Assembly: GCF_010093225.1 (NCBI RefSeq)
Contig: NZ_PDWM01000010.1
Coordinates: forward strand, 1 to 64,000
Source: Pseudoxanthomonas koreensis
Lineage (GTDB): Bacteria; Pseudomonadota; Gammaproteobacteria; Xanthomonadales; Xanthomonadaceae
Length of the DNA stretch: 64,000 nt
Direction: 5' to 3'
Positions 9,573-23,333 of the stretch are shown here, piece after piece. The number at the start of each line of letters is the position of its first letter. The first letter of the stretch is position 1. The notes below the pieces were generated by a model, which saw only the letters and a program-made list of their open reading frames with translations, searched no databases and was not told the origin of the DNA. Position numbers and translations under genes: made by a program.

Positions 9573-9606
9573 GCCCCTTTGCAGGGGCCCGTCTTGCGCG
9601 CGACCC
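9573..9606 (+). repeat. Degenerate REP-like half element or hairpin after kdsA
   Basis: GCAGGGGCCCGTCTTGCG followed by CGCGACCCGA resembles a decayed outer arm of the composite repeats (GTAGGAGCCC ... GGGCGACCCGA). GCCCCT-TTGC-AGGGGC (9573-9588) also forms a 6-bp hairpin just after the kdsA stop that could act as a weak terminator. No matching right arm is seen. Confidence 0.35.
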
Positions 9607-9744
9607 GAGATCGCCGGAATCGCGACGGGCGATAACGGACTCATGGGCCAGGTGCCGGCCTATTCGACAGCGCCAACCGCGGACGCCGCCGGCGGTATTG
9701 GTACTCGCCTGGAATGCCCGGGGCTGCGCATTGGGAATCGACTG

Positions 9745-10560
9745 TCAGCGCAGGGTCGCGGCGAGATAGTCGTGATCGCCCGGCACGACATGGACACGGG
9801 TGGTCAACACCGGATCGTCGAAGGCGTGCACCGCGTCCAGGGTCACGGGCAGGGTGGTGCCGGGCTGGTAGTACCATCGGCTGTGCACCATCGCGATCAT
9901 ATGCCTGTTGGCCGACGACAGGTTGGGCATGCCGCGATGCCACAGGCGCGGGTCGCGCAACAGCACGTCGCCTTGCCTGCTGCGGATCCGGACAGGCGCC
10001 ACGACGTCGGCCCGCGCGCATTGCGCCTGTGCGTCGATGCGCGTGGACCCGGGGATGCGGTGCGTGCCGGGCCACAGTTCGATGGCACCGTTGCCTTCAT
10101 CCACGTCGACCAGCGGCACGTTGACGATGACCGACACGAACGGATGGACCACGTCGTTGCCGACATTCGGTGCATCGCGGTGCAGGACCTGGAAGCCGCT
10201 TCCTGGCATGTTGGTGTTGCACGTATAGAAGTGCTGGTGGACGCCGGCGCCGAGCATCGCGTGCGTGACCTGCACTACCTGCGGGTTGGCCACGATCGAG
10301 CGGTGGATGTGCCGTGCCTGCGGCGGCATCGCCTGGGGCAAATGGCCATAGGCGTTCGCTTCCGCCGCCCAGTCCACGCGCTCAGCCAATACCGCCGTGT
10401 CCTGCTCGAGCTGGAGCCGCAGCGCATCCAGCGCCGCCGGATCCACGACCCCGGGCAGCACCACATAGCCCAACTGCGCCAGCTGCTGCATGGCCTGGGC
10501 AATCCACCCCGGCTCCAGCGGCGGCGGACCCTCATATCCAAGGCGTGGCGCAATGCGCAT
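9745..10560 (-). CDS. Phytanoyl-CoA dioxygenase (PhyH)-like Fe(II)/2-oxoglutarate oxygenase
   Basis: The 271-aa protein has the PhyH facial triad: His127-x-Asp129 (LHRDAPN) and distal His208 (LWHRGMPN), with Arg219 a candidate 2-oxoglutarate anchor. Such enzymes hydroxylate or otherwise oxidise small molecules or peptide side chains with O2 and 2-oxoglutarate; the substrate is unknown. It is the last gene of a four-gene minus-strand operon and starts 7 nt after the radical SAM gene's stop. ATG at 10560 gives MRIAPRLGY. The genes upstream are an AmrS-like radical SAM enzyme, a SagB-like oxidoreductase and a small peptide, so a role in maturing one common product is inferred. Confidence 0.82.
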   Translation of the reverse strand: MRIAPRLGYEGPPPLEPGWIAQAMQQLAQLGYVVLPGVVDPAALDALRLQLEQDTAVLAERVDWAAEANAYGHLPQAMPPQARHIHRSIVANPQVVQVTHAMLGAGVHQHFYTCNTNMPGSGFQVLHRDAPNVGNDVVHPFVSVIVNVPLVDVDEGNGAIELWPGTHRIPGSTRIDAQAQCARADVVAPVRIRSRQGDVLLRDPRLWHRGMPNLSSANRHMIAMVHSRWYYQPGTTLPVTLDAVHAFDDPVLTTRVHVVPGDHDYLAATLR

Positions 10561-10567
10561 GGCCGCC

Positions 10568-11722
10568 TCAGACGAAGCGCTGCGGCTGGCGCTCGAACCA
10601 CAGTCCCGCCGGCCGCACCACCGCACCCTGCGGCGACCATCGTCCGGGCACCCGCGTGGCGCAGGCCGCGCATTGCCCTGCCGCGTCCAGCGCGTAGCCA
10701 GTGACCTGGTAGCCCATGCGCTCGACCACCGCCGTCCCGCACCCCGGGCAACGGGTGTTCTCGAAGTCACCGACCCGGCCCGGCTGCACGCCCGCATAGG
10801 TATATCGCAACCCCTCAGCGCGACCGATCGACGCCGCGCGTACGACGTCGGCCGCGCCGGCGTCCGAGCCGCCACGCATGCGGTAATCGCGGTGGAAGTT
10901 CCACAGGGTCCATGGAATGTCGGGCGACACCGACGCGATCGCGCGTGCGGCACCGCGCAACTCGTCCTCGCTGTCGTTCCAACCCGGGACGACCAGCGTG
11001 ACCAATTCCAGCCAGAAACCGCGCTCGGCGACCATGCGCAGGGTGTCCAGCACCGGCTGCAGGTGCGCTCCGAGCGAACGGTAGCGTTGCGGCGACAGCG
11101 TCTTCAGGTCGATCTTGACCAGGTCGACGTGCGGACGCAGGAAATCCAGGACCTCCGGCGTGGCGTAGCCGCTGGAGACGATGCCGGTGGTCATGCCGGC
11201 GGCCTTGGCACGGGCGAATAGCTCCACCGCCCACTCGGCCGTGATCAGGGGCTCGTTGAGCGAACTCAGCAGCACGCGGATACCGCGCCCGTGCGCCGTG
11301 GCGACGATTTCCTCGGCCGACACCGCGGTCGGCCGTTCCGGCGCTTCGACGTCGCGCAGCACCTGCGACAGGTGCCAATTCTGGCAATAGCTGCAGCGCA
11401 GGTTGCAGCCCAGCATGCCCAGGGTCAGTACGTCCTCGCCGGCATGCGCATGCATGAAGGGCGCCTGCTCGATCGGATTGATCTGCAGGCTGCCGGCGTA
11501 GCCCCACGGTACGTGCAGCAGGCCGTCGCGGTTGAAGCGGACCTTGCAGGCGCCGCGTCGCCCCGGGGGTATCACGCAGCGATGGGCGCAGGCGATGCAT
11601 TGCACCCGCCCATCGTCGCGCATGCGCGCCAGCGTGCTGTCCGGGCGTGTCGCCGCGTCGAGCTGGGTCGCGACCGCGGTGTCGTCCGCCTCGAGCCGCG
11701 TCGGAACCGGAACCACGCTCAT
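10568..11722 (-). CDS. AmrS-like radical SAM enzyme (AmmeMemoRadiSam type)
   Basis: The 384-aa protein has the radical SAM motif CNLRCSYC (Cys106, Cys110, Cys113), which holds the 4Fe-4S cluster that cleaves S-adenosylmethionine. It also has the N-terminal cysteine set of AmrS (Cys42, Cys45, Cys49, Cys59) and a C-terminal CxxC pair of pairs (Cys325/328 and Cys351/354), both usual for this family. AmrS is normally discussed with AMMECR1- and Memo-like partners; neither is in this window. The biochemical role of the family is not established. Its ATG overlaps the stop of the SagB-like gene (ATGA, 11719-11722), so the genes are translationally coupled. Confidence 0.85.
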   Translation of the reverse strand: MSVVPVPTRLEADDTAVATQLDAATRPDSTLARMRDDGRVQCIACAHRCVIPPGRRGACKVRFNRDGLLHVPWGYAGSLQINPIEQAPFMHAHAGEDVLTLGMLGCNLRCSYCQNWHLSQVLRDVEAPERPTAVSAEEIVATAHGRGIRVLLSSLNEPLITAEWAVELFARAKAAGMTTGIVSSGYATPEVLDFLRPHVDLVKIDLKTLSPQRYRSLGAHLQPVLDTLRMVAERGFWLELVTLVVPGWNDSEDELRGAARAIASVSPDIPWTLWNFHRDYRMRGGSDAGAADVVRAASIGRAEGLRYTYAGVQPGRVGDFENTRCPGCGTAVVERMGYQVTGYALDAAGQCAACATRVPGRWSPQGAVVRPAGLWFERQPQRFV

Positions 11723-12888
11723 GGCGCGCCATGTCCAAGCAGAACCCCGAGGACGAAATGTTCCTGCGTCCCGTCCGTCTCGATGGCCTGGTCGACCAGT
11801 GCGTCAAAAACGCCGGTGAACGGGCCGGCCGACAGTCCCTGCGCCTGCGCCACCAGCAGCAGGTTCTGGACGATGCAACCGGCTTCGGCCATCAGGATCC
11901 GGTACGACACGTCAGCATACTTTGGCGTGACCCTCGACAAGCGGATGGTCAGTGCAATGAATGCCGCCGCGCCAGCGGCGATCGGGCGGGTATCGGGCAG
12001 GCAGAGATCGGCCGGATCGATCGCACGGCCATGCACGCGTTGCAATGCGTGCCGGGCCGGGTCGTACCGGTAGGCGCCCGTCTCGAGGCCATCGACCCGA
12101 TGCGCGATGACGCACACGTCCACGCCATACAACGCACCCGGCGACGGATAGGCACGCAGGCCCAGCCGCCTCTCGCCCCACGCCAGCTCGCCGGTGATGC
12201 CACAGGCGCGACCCAGCCATTGCCCCAGTTGCTCCAGCGACACGGGCCGTCCGGCATAGCGGGTCGGCGAGCGCCGATGGCGCAGGGCGGACGACAACGA
12301 GTCGTCCGGCAACGCGTCCGGCGCAGCCAGCGGCAGCCACGCGCCATCGGCGATCCGGCCGGGTGGATCGAAGGTCAGCGCCGCGAGCCGATCGGGGGTC
12401 AGCAGGGTCTGCGCGCCGGCACCGCGCATCGACCAGGCGTGCGCCTGCCGCGGACGCGCCCCTTCCGCCGGCGTCAGTGCCTCCCAGCCGATCAGGTCCT
12501 GGGTGACCACGCGCGCCAGTTCGCCCCAGCGCAGGCCCATGGCCTCCGGATCAATGCCCTGCGCCCAAGCATCCAGCCACGTGTCCAGGCATCGGGCGTC
12601 ACCCTCGATTTCCACCGTACGCCGCGTCCGCGATACGACGACCCGGCCATGGTCGCGGCCCACCGCATCGGGCAGGACGTCGAACGCCAGGGTCAGGCGA
12701 TCGTCGTGCAGGCGCGCGATGACACCGGGCGTGAGCACCCACTGGCCTGTGGGCGCAGGCGGCGCGGATCGCGCCGGCGCCGGACAATCGAAACGCGAAT
12801 CGGCCACAACCATGCCCGATGGCAGGATCATGTCGACGGAAACCTGATCGGCGGCACGGCACACCGGACTGGCCGCCGCGAAGGTCAT
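11719..12888 (-). CDS. SagB-like FMN-dependent nitroreductase-family oxidoreductase
   Basis: The C-terminal half (about 195-389) matches the SagB-type dehydrogenase family: RRSPTRY at 205-211, YPSPGALYGVD at 247-257, GLETGAYRYDP, and KYADVSYRIL followed by EAGCIVQNLLLVAQAQGLS. SagB enzymes oxidise azolines to azoles in peptide antibiotics, using FMN. The N-terminal 190 residues are not recognised. No YcaO cyclodehydratase or SagC is in the window, so azole formation cannot be assumed. The ATG at 12888 overlaps the peptide gene's TGA by one base (TGATG). Coupling to a 90-aa peptide on one side and a radical SAM enzyme on the other suggests peptide or small-molecule maturation. Confidence 0.8.
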   Translation of the reverse strand: MTFAAASPVCRAADQVSVDMILPSGMVVADSRFDCPAPARSAPPAPTGQWVLTPGVIARLHDDRLTLAFDVLPDAVGRDHGRVVVSRTRRTVEIEGDARCLDTWLDAWAQGIDPEAMGLRWGELARVVTQDLIGWEALTPAEGARPRQAHAWSMRGAGAQTLLTPDRLAALTFDPPGRIADGAWLPLAAPDALPDDSLSSALRHRRSPTRYAGRPVSLEQLGQWLGRACGITGELAWGERRLGLRAYPSPGALYGVDVCVIAHRVDGLETGAYRYDPARHALQRVHGRAIDPADLCLPDTRPIAAGAAAFIALTIRLSRVTPKYADVSYRILMAEAGCIVQNLLLVAQAQGLSAGPFTGVFDALVDQAIETDGTQEHFVLGVLLGHGAP

Positions 12889-13160
12889 CAGCGCAACGGC
12901 CTCTTTTCAGTCAGCATCGGAGCCGCTTGGCCGGCGACGTAGGTGCCCAGTTCCGCGACGATGTTCGGAGCCAGCTGCGGCGTGATCAATGCCAGCAGCC
13001 CTTCGCCGGACGCCAGCCAGTCACGTTCGGCCTGGGCTCGCGCCGCGCGCTGCAGCGAAGAACCGATGATCAGGGCGATGACCTTGCGCTCGTCCGGTTC
13101 CAGGCCCGTGTAGAACGCTTCCAGCTTGCGAATGGCCGAGTGGCTGGCGTCGTGTTGCAT
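12888..13160 (-). CDS. Small 90-aa protein heading the SagB/rSAM/PhyH operon; possible precursor peptide
   Basis: I do not recognise this family. The 90-aa protein is free of Cys. It has an N-terminal amphipathic stretch (LEAFYTGLEPDERKVIALII), a middle rich in Ala and Arg, and a tail with VAELGTYVAGQAAP then TEKRPLR. A strong site AAGGAG lies 7 nt before the ATG at 13160, so the gene should be translated more strongly than the genes behind it. It is the first gene of the operon and its stop codon is fused to the next start. Size, position and partner enzymes fit a ribosomally made precursor peptide, but a small regulatory or scaffold protein is equally possible from sequence alone. Confidence 0.7.
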   Translation of the reverse strand: MQHDASHSAIRKLEAFYTGLEPDERKVIALIIGSSLQRAARAQAERDWLASGEGLLALITPQLAPNIVAELGTYVAGQAAPMLTEKRPLR

Positions 13161-13349
13161 GGCGATGCTCCTTGGGGACGGTCCGTGCTTGGGTTGCGTA
13201 CCTCAAACCGAACGCATGAATGGGCAGCACCGGGCCACCGGCCCGACCAGCGGCATCCATCCCGTCGGCCCGGAACTCCCCGCCACTTCTTCATCCGGTG
13301 CCAACGCCGGCCGCGACAGGCTGGACGCCCCTTCCGACGGAGCCGTCCC

Positions 13350-13682
13350 ATGTCCCGCACGATCCTCTGCAGCCTCGCCCTAGCCACCGGCCTGCTCGCC
13401 GGTTGCGCCGGGCCGCAGATCGCCGGGGTCCAGCCGATCGACGGGCTGATCTCCGGCCAGTGCCACACCGGCATGGCCCGCGGTGCGGTGGGCCTGGCCG
13501 CGTCCGATGCCACGGTCCAGCGCGCGCGGATCGACAGCGACAGTAACGAGGTGCAGGTCGTGCGCGGGGCCGACAAGCGCACGGGCGGGGCCAGCACGCC
13601 AGTGGAGGCCACTTCCGGCGGACCGCGCCTGACCATCGAAACCGGCCGCAACAACGCCATCACGGGGATGCATTGCGGCTGA
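13350..13682 (+). CDS. Small lipoprotein, divergent I78-inhibitor-like
   Basis: The 110-aa protein has a signal peptide ending in the lipobox LLAGC (Cys19), so it should be an outer-membrane or periplasmic lipoprotein. GGAG lies 7 nt before the ATG at 13350. The C-terminal part ends RNNAITGMHCG, the ending style of I78-family peptidase inhibitors such as the neighbour at 13920, but the AGA...RPG core of that family is not clear. It points away from the peptide operon at 13160, about 190 bp distant. Function is not known; the inhibitor link is tentative. Confidence 0.72.
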   Translation: MSRTILCSLALATGLLAGCAGPQIAGVQPIDGLISGQCHTGMARGAVGLAASDATVQRARIDSDSNEVQVVRGADKRTGGASTPVEATSGGPRLTIETGRNNAITGMHCG

Positions 13683-13919
13683 GGGCGCGGTGCGTCCGTC
13701 AGCTGGCCGGCGTCGACCGCGCCAGACCGGGCGTCGCGCATCCGCCGGGTTCCGGGTACGCGACAGGCCGCCGCGGCGCGCCGATGGGCACGTTCGATGC
13801 GTCGCACCCGGACGAGGCGGACCCCCATCCGCTCAAGGCAGGGCTGTGCGCAGCGCGGTTAACGACTCCCGAATGCGGGCTGCGGCAATCTCGGCGCCTC
13901 TGTCCTCCGGAAACCGCCG

Positions 13920-14306
13920 ATGCAAACGCACCTGCTCCGCACCCTGCTGCCGCTCGCCCTGGCCACCGCACTCTGCGCCTGCTCCGCCGGCACCGCGCCG
14001 GAAGACGATGGCGCCGAACAGGAGCAGGCGCTCGCCGACGCGCAGCAGGCCGCGGAGTCGGCGGCCACTCCACCCGAAGGCACGGGCGCCGCCGCGCCGC
14101 CGCTGGAGTGCGACGACACCCAGGTGCAAGGGCTGGTCGGCCAGGTGCTGGAAGAGTCCACTGCCGAGCAGGCCCGTGTCGACGCCGGCGCGAAGAGCGT
14201 GCGCGTGCTCGAGCCGGGGCAGATGGTGACCATGGAGTTCGACGGCGAGCGGTTGAACATCGAGGTCGATGGGGAGCGGAAGATCGTGGCGCTGCGCTGC
14301 GGCTGA
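13920..14306 (+). CDS. I78-family peptidase inhibitor, exported lipoprotein
   Basis: The 128-aa protein has a signal peptide with lipobox-like ALCAC, then a 40-residue Ala/Glu/Gln-rich linker, then an I78 domain. The domain core AGAKSVRVLEPGQMVTMEF followed by RLNIEVD and a terminal LRCG is the pattern of potato-inhibitor-like I78 proteins, in which two cysteines (in LECDD and RCG) probably form a disulfide. The family inhibits serine peptidases. It is the second of two small exported proteins in the same direction, 237 bp after the first; the gap holds nothing recognisable. Confidence 0.82.
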   Translation: MQTHLLRTLLPLALATALCACSAGTAPEDDGAEQEQALADAQQAAESAATPPEGTGAAAPPLECDDTQVQGLVGQVLEESTAEQARVDAGAKSVRVLEPGQMVTMEFDGERLNIEVDGERKIVALRCG

Positions 14307-14354
14307 GGTGGTGTACTGCCGGGCGGCCGCTACGGGCGTGACCGGCATCCATCT

Positions 14355-14484
14355 GTAGGAGCCCACTTCAGGGGGCGACCCGATCCCGCTGAAGGCGCTG
14401 CGTTCAACGCATCGCTTCCGGATCGGTCGCGTTGAACGGGGCTGCGTTCCTGCCACCTGGGGTCGCCCTCATGCGGGCTCCTAC
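14355..14484. repeat. Composite nested inverted repeat, copy C (hybrid arms)
   Basis: The left outer arm is the CACTTCAGG subtype and the right outer arm is the GCATGA subtype seen in copy A. The inner arms GTTCAACGC and CGCGTTGAAC flank TTCCGGAT. Mixed arms suggest recombination between two subtypes. It lies upstream of gltB. Confidence 0.85.
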
Positions 14485-14683
14485 AGGGGGCATCCCCGTT
14501 CGCGGGACGGTTTCGGATGCATCTTTTTTGTGGGCCGTACGCCTGTTGCGGCAGTGCAGCACTTGTGGTCTAGTCGGGCTTCCGGTGACATTCTGGCAGC
14601 GCCCGTTTCGAATGAAACCGGTGCGGTGTCGCCTTCCCTCGCGTCCGGGAAACAGCGCCCGGCATGCATGTTTCGAGATGCAG

Positions 14684-20631
<5,948 letters not shown>

Positions 20632-20653
20632 GCGGCGCGGCCTGTATGGTCCG

Positions 20654-21682
20654 TCAGGCGGACATGTCGAGGACGATGCGGCCTTCGATCTCGCCCTTGT
20701 GCATGCGGGCGAAGATGTCGTTGATGTTCTCCAGCCGGTCCGATGCCACGGTCGCGGCGACCTTGCCCTGTTCGGCGAACTCCAGCGATTCCTGCAGGTC
20801 CAGGCGGGTGCCGACGATCGAGCCGCGCACGGTGATCCCGTTGAGGACCATGCCGAAGATATCCAGCGGGAAGCTGCCCGGCGGCAGGCCGACCAGGGAG
20901 ACGGTGCCGCCGCGGCGCATCATCCCCTGTGCCTGCTCGAAGGCCTTGGGCGAGACCGCGGTGACCAGGGCGCCGTGTGCGCCGCCGATCTCCTTCTTCA
21001 GGAACGCGGCCGGGTCGGTCGTGAGCGCGTTGACGGTGACCGTGGCGCCCAGGCGCCTGGCCAGTTCGAGCTTTTCGTCGTCCACGTCGACGGCGGCCAC
21101 GTTCATGCCCATGGCCTTCGCATACTGCACGGCCATGTGGCCGAGGCCGCCGATGCCGGAGATGACCACCCATTCGCCGGGACGGGTGTCGGTCACCTTC
21201 AGGCCCTTGTAGACGGTGACCCCCGCGCACAGCACCGGCGCGATCTCGACGAAGCCGATGCCCTTGGGAAGGTGGCCGACGTAACCGGCATTGGCCAGTG
21301 CGTACCGGGCGAAGCCGCCGTTGACCGAATAGCCGGTGTTCTGCTGCTGCTCGCACAGGGTTTCCCAGCCGCCCAGGCAGTGCGCGCAGTAGCCACAGGC
21401 CGAGTATAGCCACGGGATGCCGACGCGGTCGCCTTCCCTGACGTGGGTGACGCCGGCGCCCACCGCGACCACGTGGCCCACGCCCTCGTGCCCGGGAATG
21501 AAGGGCGGGCTGGGCTTCACCGGCCAGTCGCCCTCGGCCGCATGCAGGTCGGTATGGCAGACGCCGCAGGCCTCGATCCTGACCAGCACGTCGCCAGGAC
21601 CCGGGCGGGGCACCGGTACTTCCTCGATCACCAGTGGCTGGCCGAAGCCGCGCACGACCGCGGCCTTCATCGTCTTGTCCAT
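20654..21682 (-). CDS. adhP: Zinc-dependent alcohol dehydrogenase, AdhP type
   Basis: This cytoplasmic medium-chain dehydrogenase interconverts primary alcohols and aldehydes with NAD. The 342-aa protein has the catalytic zinc site ([23 protein letters not shown]), the structural zinc cysteines ([15 protein letters not shown]) and the NAD-binding [14 protein letters not shown]. Its length is close to E. coli AdhP (336 aa). The start at 21682 is preferred since AGGA lies 8 nt upstream; ATG at 21670 and 21715 are in frame but less well placed. It is a single gene with no partner. Confidence 0.93.
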   Translation of the reverse strand: MDKTMKAAVVRGFGQPLVIEEVPVPRPGPGDVLVRIEACGVCHTDLHAAEGDWPVKPSPPFIPGHEGVGHVVAVGAGVTHVREGDRVGIPWLYSACGYCAHCLGGWETLCEQQQNTGYSVNGGFARYALANAGYVGHLPKGIGFVEIAPVLCAGVTVYKGLKVTDTRPGEWVVISGIGGLGHMAVQYAKAMGMNVAAVDVDDEKLELARRLGATVTVNALTTDPAAFLKKEIGGAHGALVTAVSPKAFEQAQGMMRRGGTVSLVGLPPGSFPLDIFGMVLNGITVRGSIVGTRLDLQESLEFAEQGKVAATVASDRLENINDIFARMHKGEIEGRIVLDMSA

Positions 21683-21836
21683 GGCGGATCCTCGCGGGAG
21701 GGCAGGTTTGGCCACCTTACACCCGTGCCGTTATCACGCCGTTGACCGGGATCGAGCCGTCCATCCCCACTGCCGTGGCGGCATCGCCACGCTCTGCTAC
21801 GATCCCGGCACATCCCACCCGACGCGGAGCTGTGCG

Positions 21837-22424
21837 ATGGACCATGCGTTCCTCTGGGGCGTCATCGCCCTGGCCTGCGGCACGGTAATGATCGTCTACG
21901 GTTCCACCATGTTCCGGGTGGTGCTGGCCTTCGCCGGCTTCTACATCGGCTTCGGCGTGGTCTCGGCCGCAATCGGCTCGATCGGCAGCGGGCCCAGCCC
22001 GGCGCTGCAGACCATCGTCGCGATCATCCTTGGCGCGGCGCTGGGTGGAGTGCTGTATTCGTTCGCTTCCCTCGCGGTATACGCGGCCGGTGCGATCCTG
22101 GGGCTGGTGGTGGCGCTGTTCTTCGCCTCGCTGGTGGGCATCGGCGGCAGCTGGATGCTGACGGTGCTCGCTCTGGCCGGCGTCGGTGCCGGCGCCTTCG
22201 GCGGACGCTACCTGGGCAGCTGGCTGACGATCCTGTCCTCGGCGGTGGCCGGTGCCTACTTCAGCGTCACCGGCCTGGCGCTGATCTTCGGCTCGCAGGC
22301 GGCCAACGGGATGATGCCGGTGAACGCGCGCACGCTGGTGGTGTTCGCGCTGCTGGCGGTGATCAGCTTCCTGGCCCAGGCACGCACGCGCAACCTGCGC
22401 CGCAGCGGCGCGTTCATCCGCTGA
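21837..22424 (+). CDS. Multipass membrane protein, DUF4203/TMEM198-like
   Basis: The 195-aa protein is almost wholly hydrophobic with about seven predicted membrane segments rich in Gly and Ala (for example GFYIGFGVVSAAIG and GAILGLVVALFFASLVG), the look of DUF4203/TM7-type proteins. No catalytic motif is visible and no function is known. A GGAG-like site lies before the ATG at 21837. It ends two bases before the next gene, so the two are probably one transcript. The family assignment rests on overall pattern and is moderate. Confidence 0.75.
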   Translation: MDHAFLWGVIALACGTVMIVYGSTMFRVVLAFAGFYIGFGVVSAAIGSIGSGPSPALQTIVAIILGAALGGVLYSFASLAVYAAGAILGLVVALFFASLVGIGGSWMLTVLALAGVGAGAFGGRYLGSWLTILSSAVAGAYFSVTGLALIFGSQAANGMMPVNARTLVVFALLAVISFLAQARTRNLRRSGAFIR

Positions 22425-22425
22425 C

Positions 22426-23313
22426 GTGCCGGTGCGCCTGGGCCTCGCCGCCAACCGCCTGCACCACGCCACCGCGGACGCCGCGCTGTTCCGCTGGCTG
22501 CGCGCCAGTGGTGCGGGGATCCGCGAACTGGGGATCGAGCTGCATGCGGTGGGCCGCACCCACGACGCGATCGCCGCGGCGGGTCTGCTCGATGGCCATG
22601 CAGGCCTGAAGCGCTACCCGTACGGGCGCGACGGCGGCCTGATGAAGCTGGTCGCCGAAGTGGTGGGCATGGAAGGCGACGCGCGCACGCTGGACGGGGC
22701 GATTTACCTGATCGATCCGGTCGACCCATCCTCGATCTTCCCCGAGGCGGCGGCGCTCAAGCGCCAGTGCGTGATCCACGGCAAGCCCTTCCTCTCCACC
22801 GTGGCCAGCGCGCGCGACTGGATCGAGAACGAGCGCGTTCTCGCCGGGCTGGCGCCGGACCCGGGGGCCGATGCGCTGCATGCCTTCGAAGCGCAGACCC
22901 TGGCGCTGATCGCGCATGATGCGATGAAGCCGCAGATGCTGGCGTTCGCCGCCGCGCATTACGAAGCGCTGTCGCGGTTCGCCCGGCGCGTGGCCACCGG
23001 CACCACCGGCCAGCGCCTGAACGAGATGGCCTGGAGCCGCGGCTGGCCGCAGGACACGCCGTGGGTGCACCGCTTCCACAGCGGCCCGATGGGCGGCGAT
23101 GCGCAGATCGCCGACCTGGTGCTGGAGCGCCAGTGCCAGCGCGCGGTGTTCTTCGAGGATCCGCACGTCGCACGCCAGCACGAGGCCGACATCCAGCTGC
23201 TCGAGCGTGCGGTGACGACGGTGACCGACGACGCGATGTGCATCACTTCGCCGGTGGTGGCCGCGCGCTGGATGGACGCGGTCGGCCGGCGCGCGCGCTG
23301 GCGCGCGGCCTGA
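22426..23313 (+). CDS. Tandem methylglyoxal-synthase-fold protein; C-terminal half is the likely catalytic unit
   Basis: At 295 aa this is about twice the length of E. coli MgsA (152 aa). The C-terminal half (about 157-295) keeps the MgsA residues: His164 and Asp165 (AHD), Lys168, TGTTG at 191-195, GPMGGD with Asp225, His252 and Asp255. The N-terminal half has the same fold signature (AVGRTHDAI, YPYGRDGG with Asp69, LIDPVDPSSIFP) but has Asn10, Ile104 and Glu107 where MgsA has His19, His98 and Asp101. It thus looks like an internal duplication with a decayed first copy. MgsA turns dihydroxyacetone phosphate into methylglyoxal. GTG start one base after the previous stop; NRDE gene 20 bp downstream. 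Confidence 0.82.
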   Translation: MPVRLGLAANRLHHATADAALFRWLRASGAGIRELGIELHAVGRTHDAIAAAGLLDGHAGLKRYPYGRDGGLMKLVAEVVGMEGDARTLDGAIYLIDPVDPSSIFPEAAALKRQCVIHGKPFLSTVASARDWIENERVLAGLAPDPGADALHAFEAQTLALIAHDAMKPQMLAFAAAHYEALSRFARRVATGTTGQRLNEMAWSRGWPQDTPWVHRFHSGPMGGDAQIADLVLERQCQRAVFFEDPHVARQHEADIQLLERAVTTVTDDAMCITSPVVAARWMDAVGRRARWRAA

Positions 23314-23333
23314 GCGGCACGGAATCATCCGCC

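Noticed and set aside
11719-12888. Azole-forming TOMM cluster
   Set aside because: No YcaO/cyclodehydratase gene is present and the small peptide has no Cys and few Ser or Thr, so the usual TOMM chemistry is not supported.
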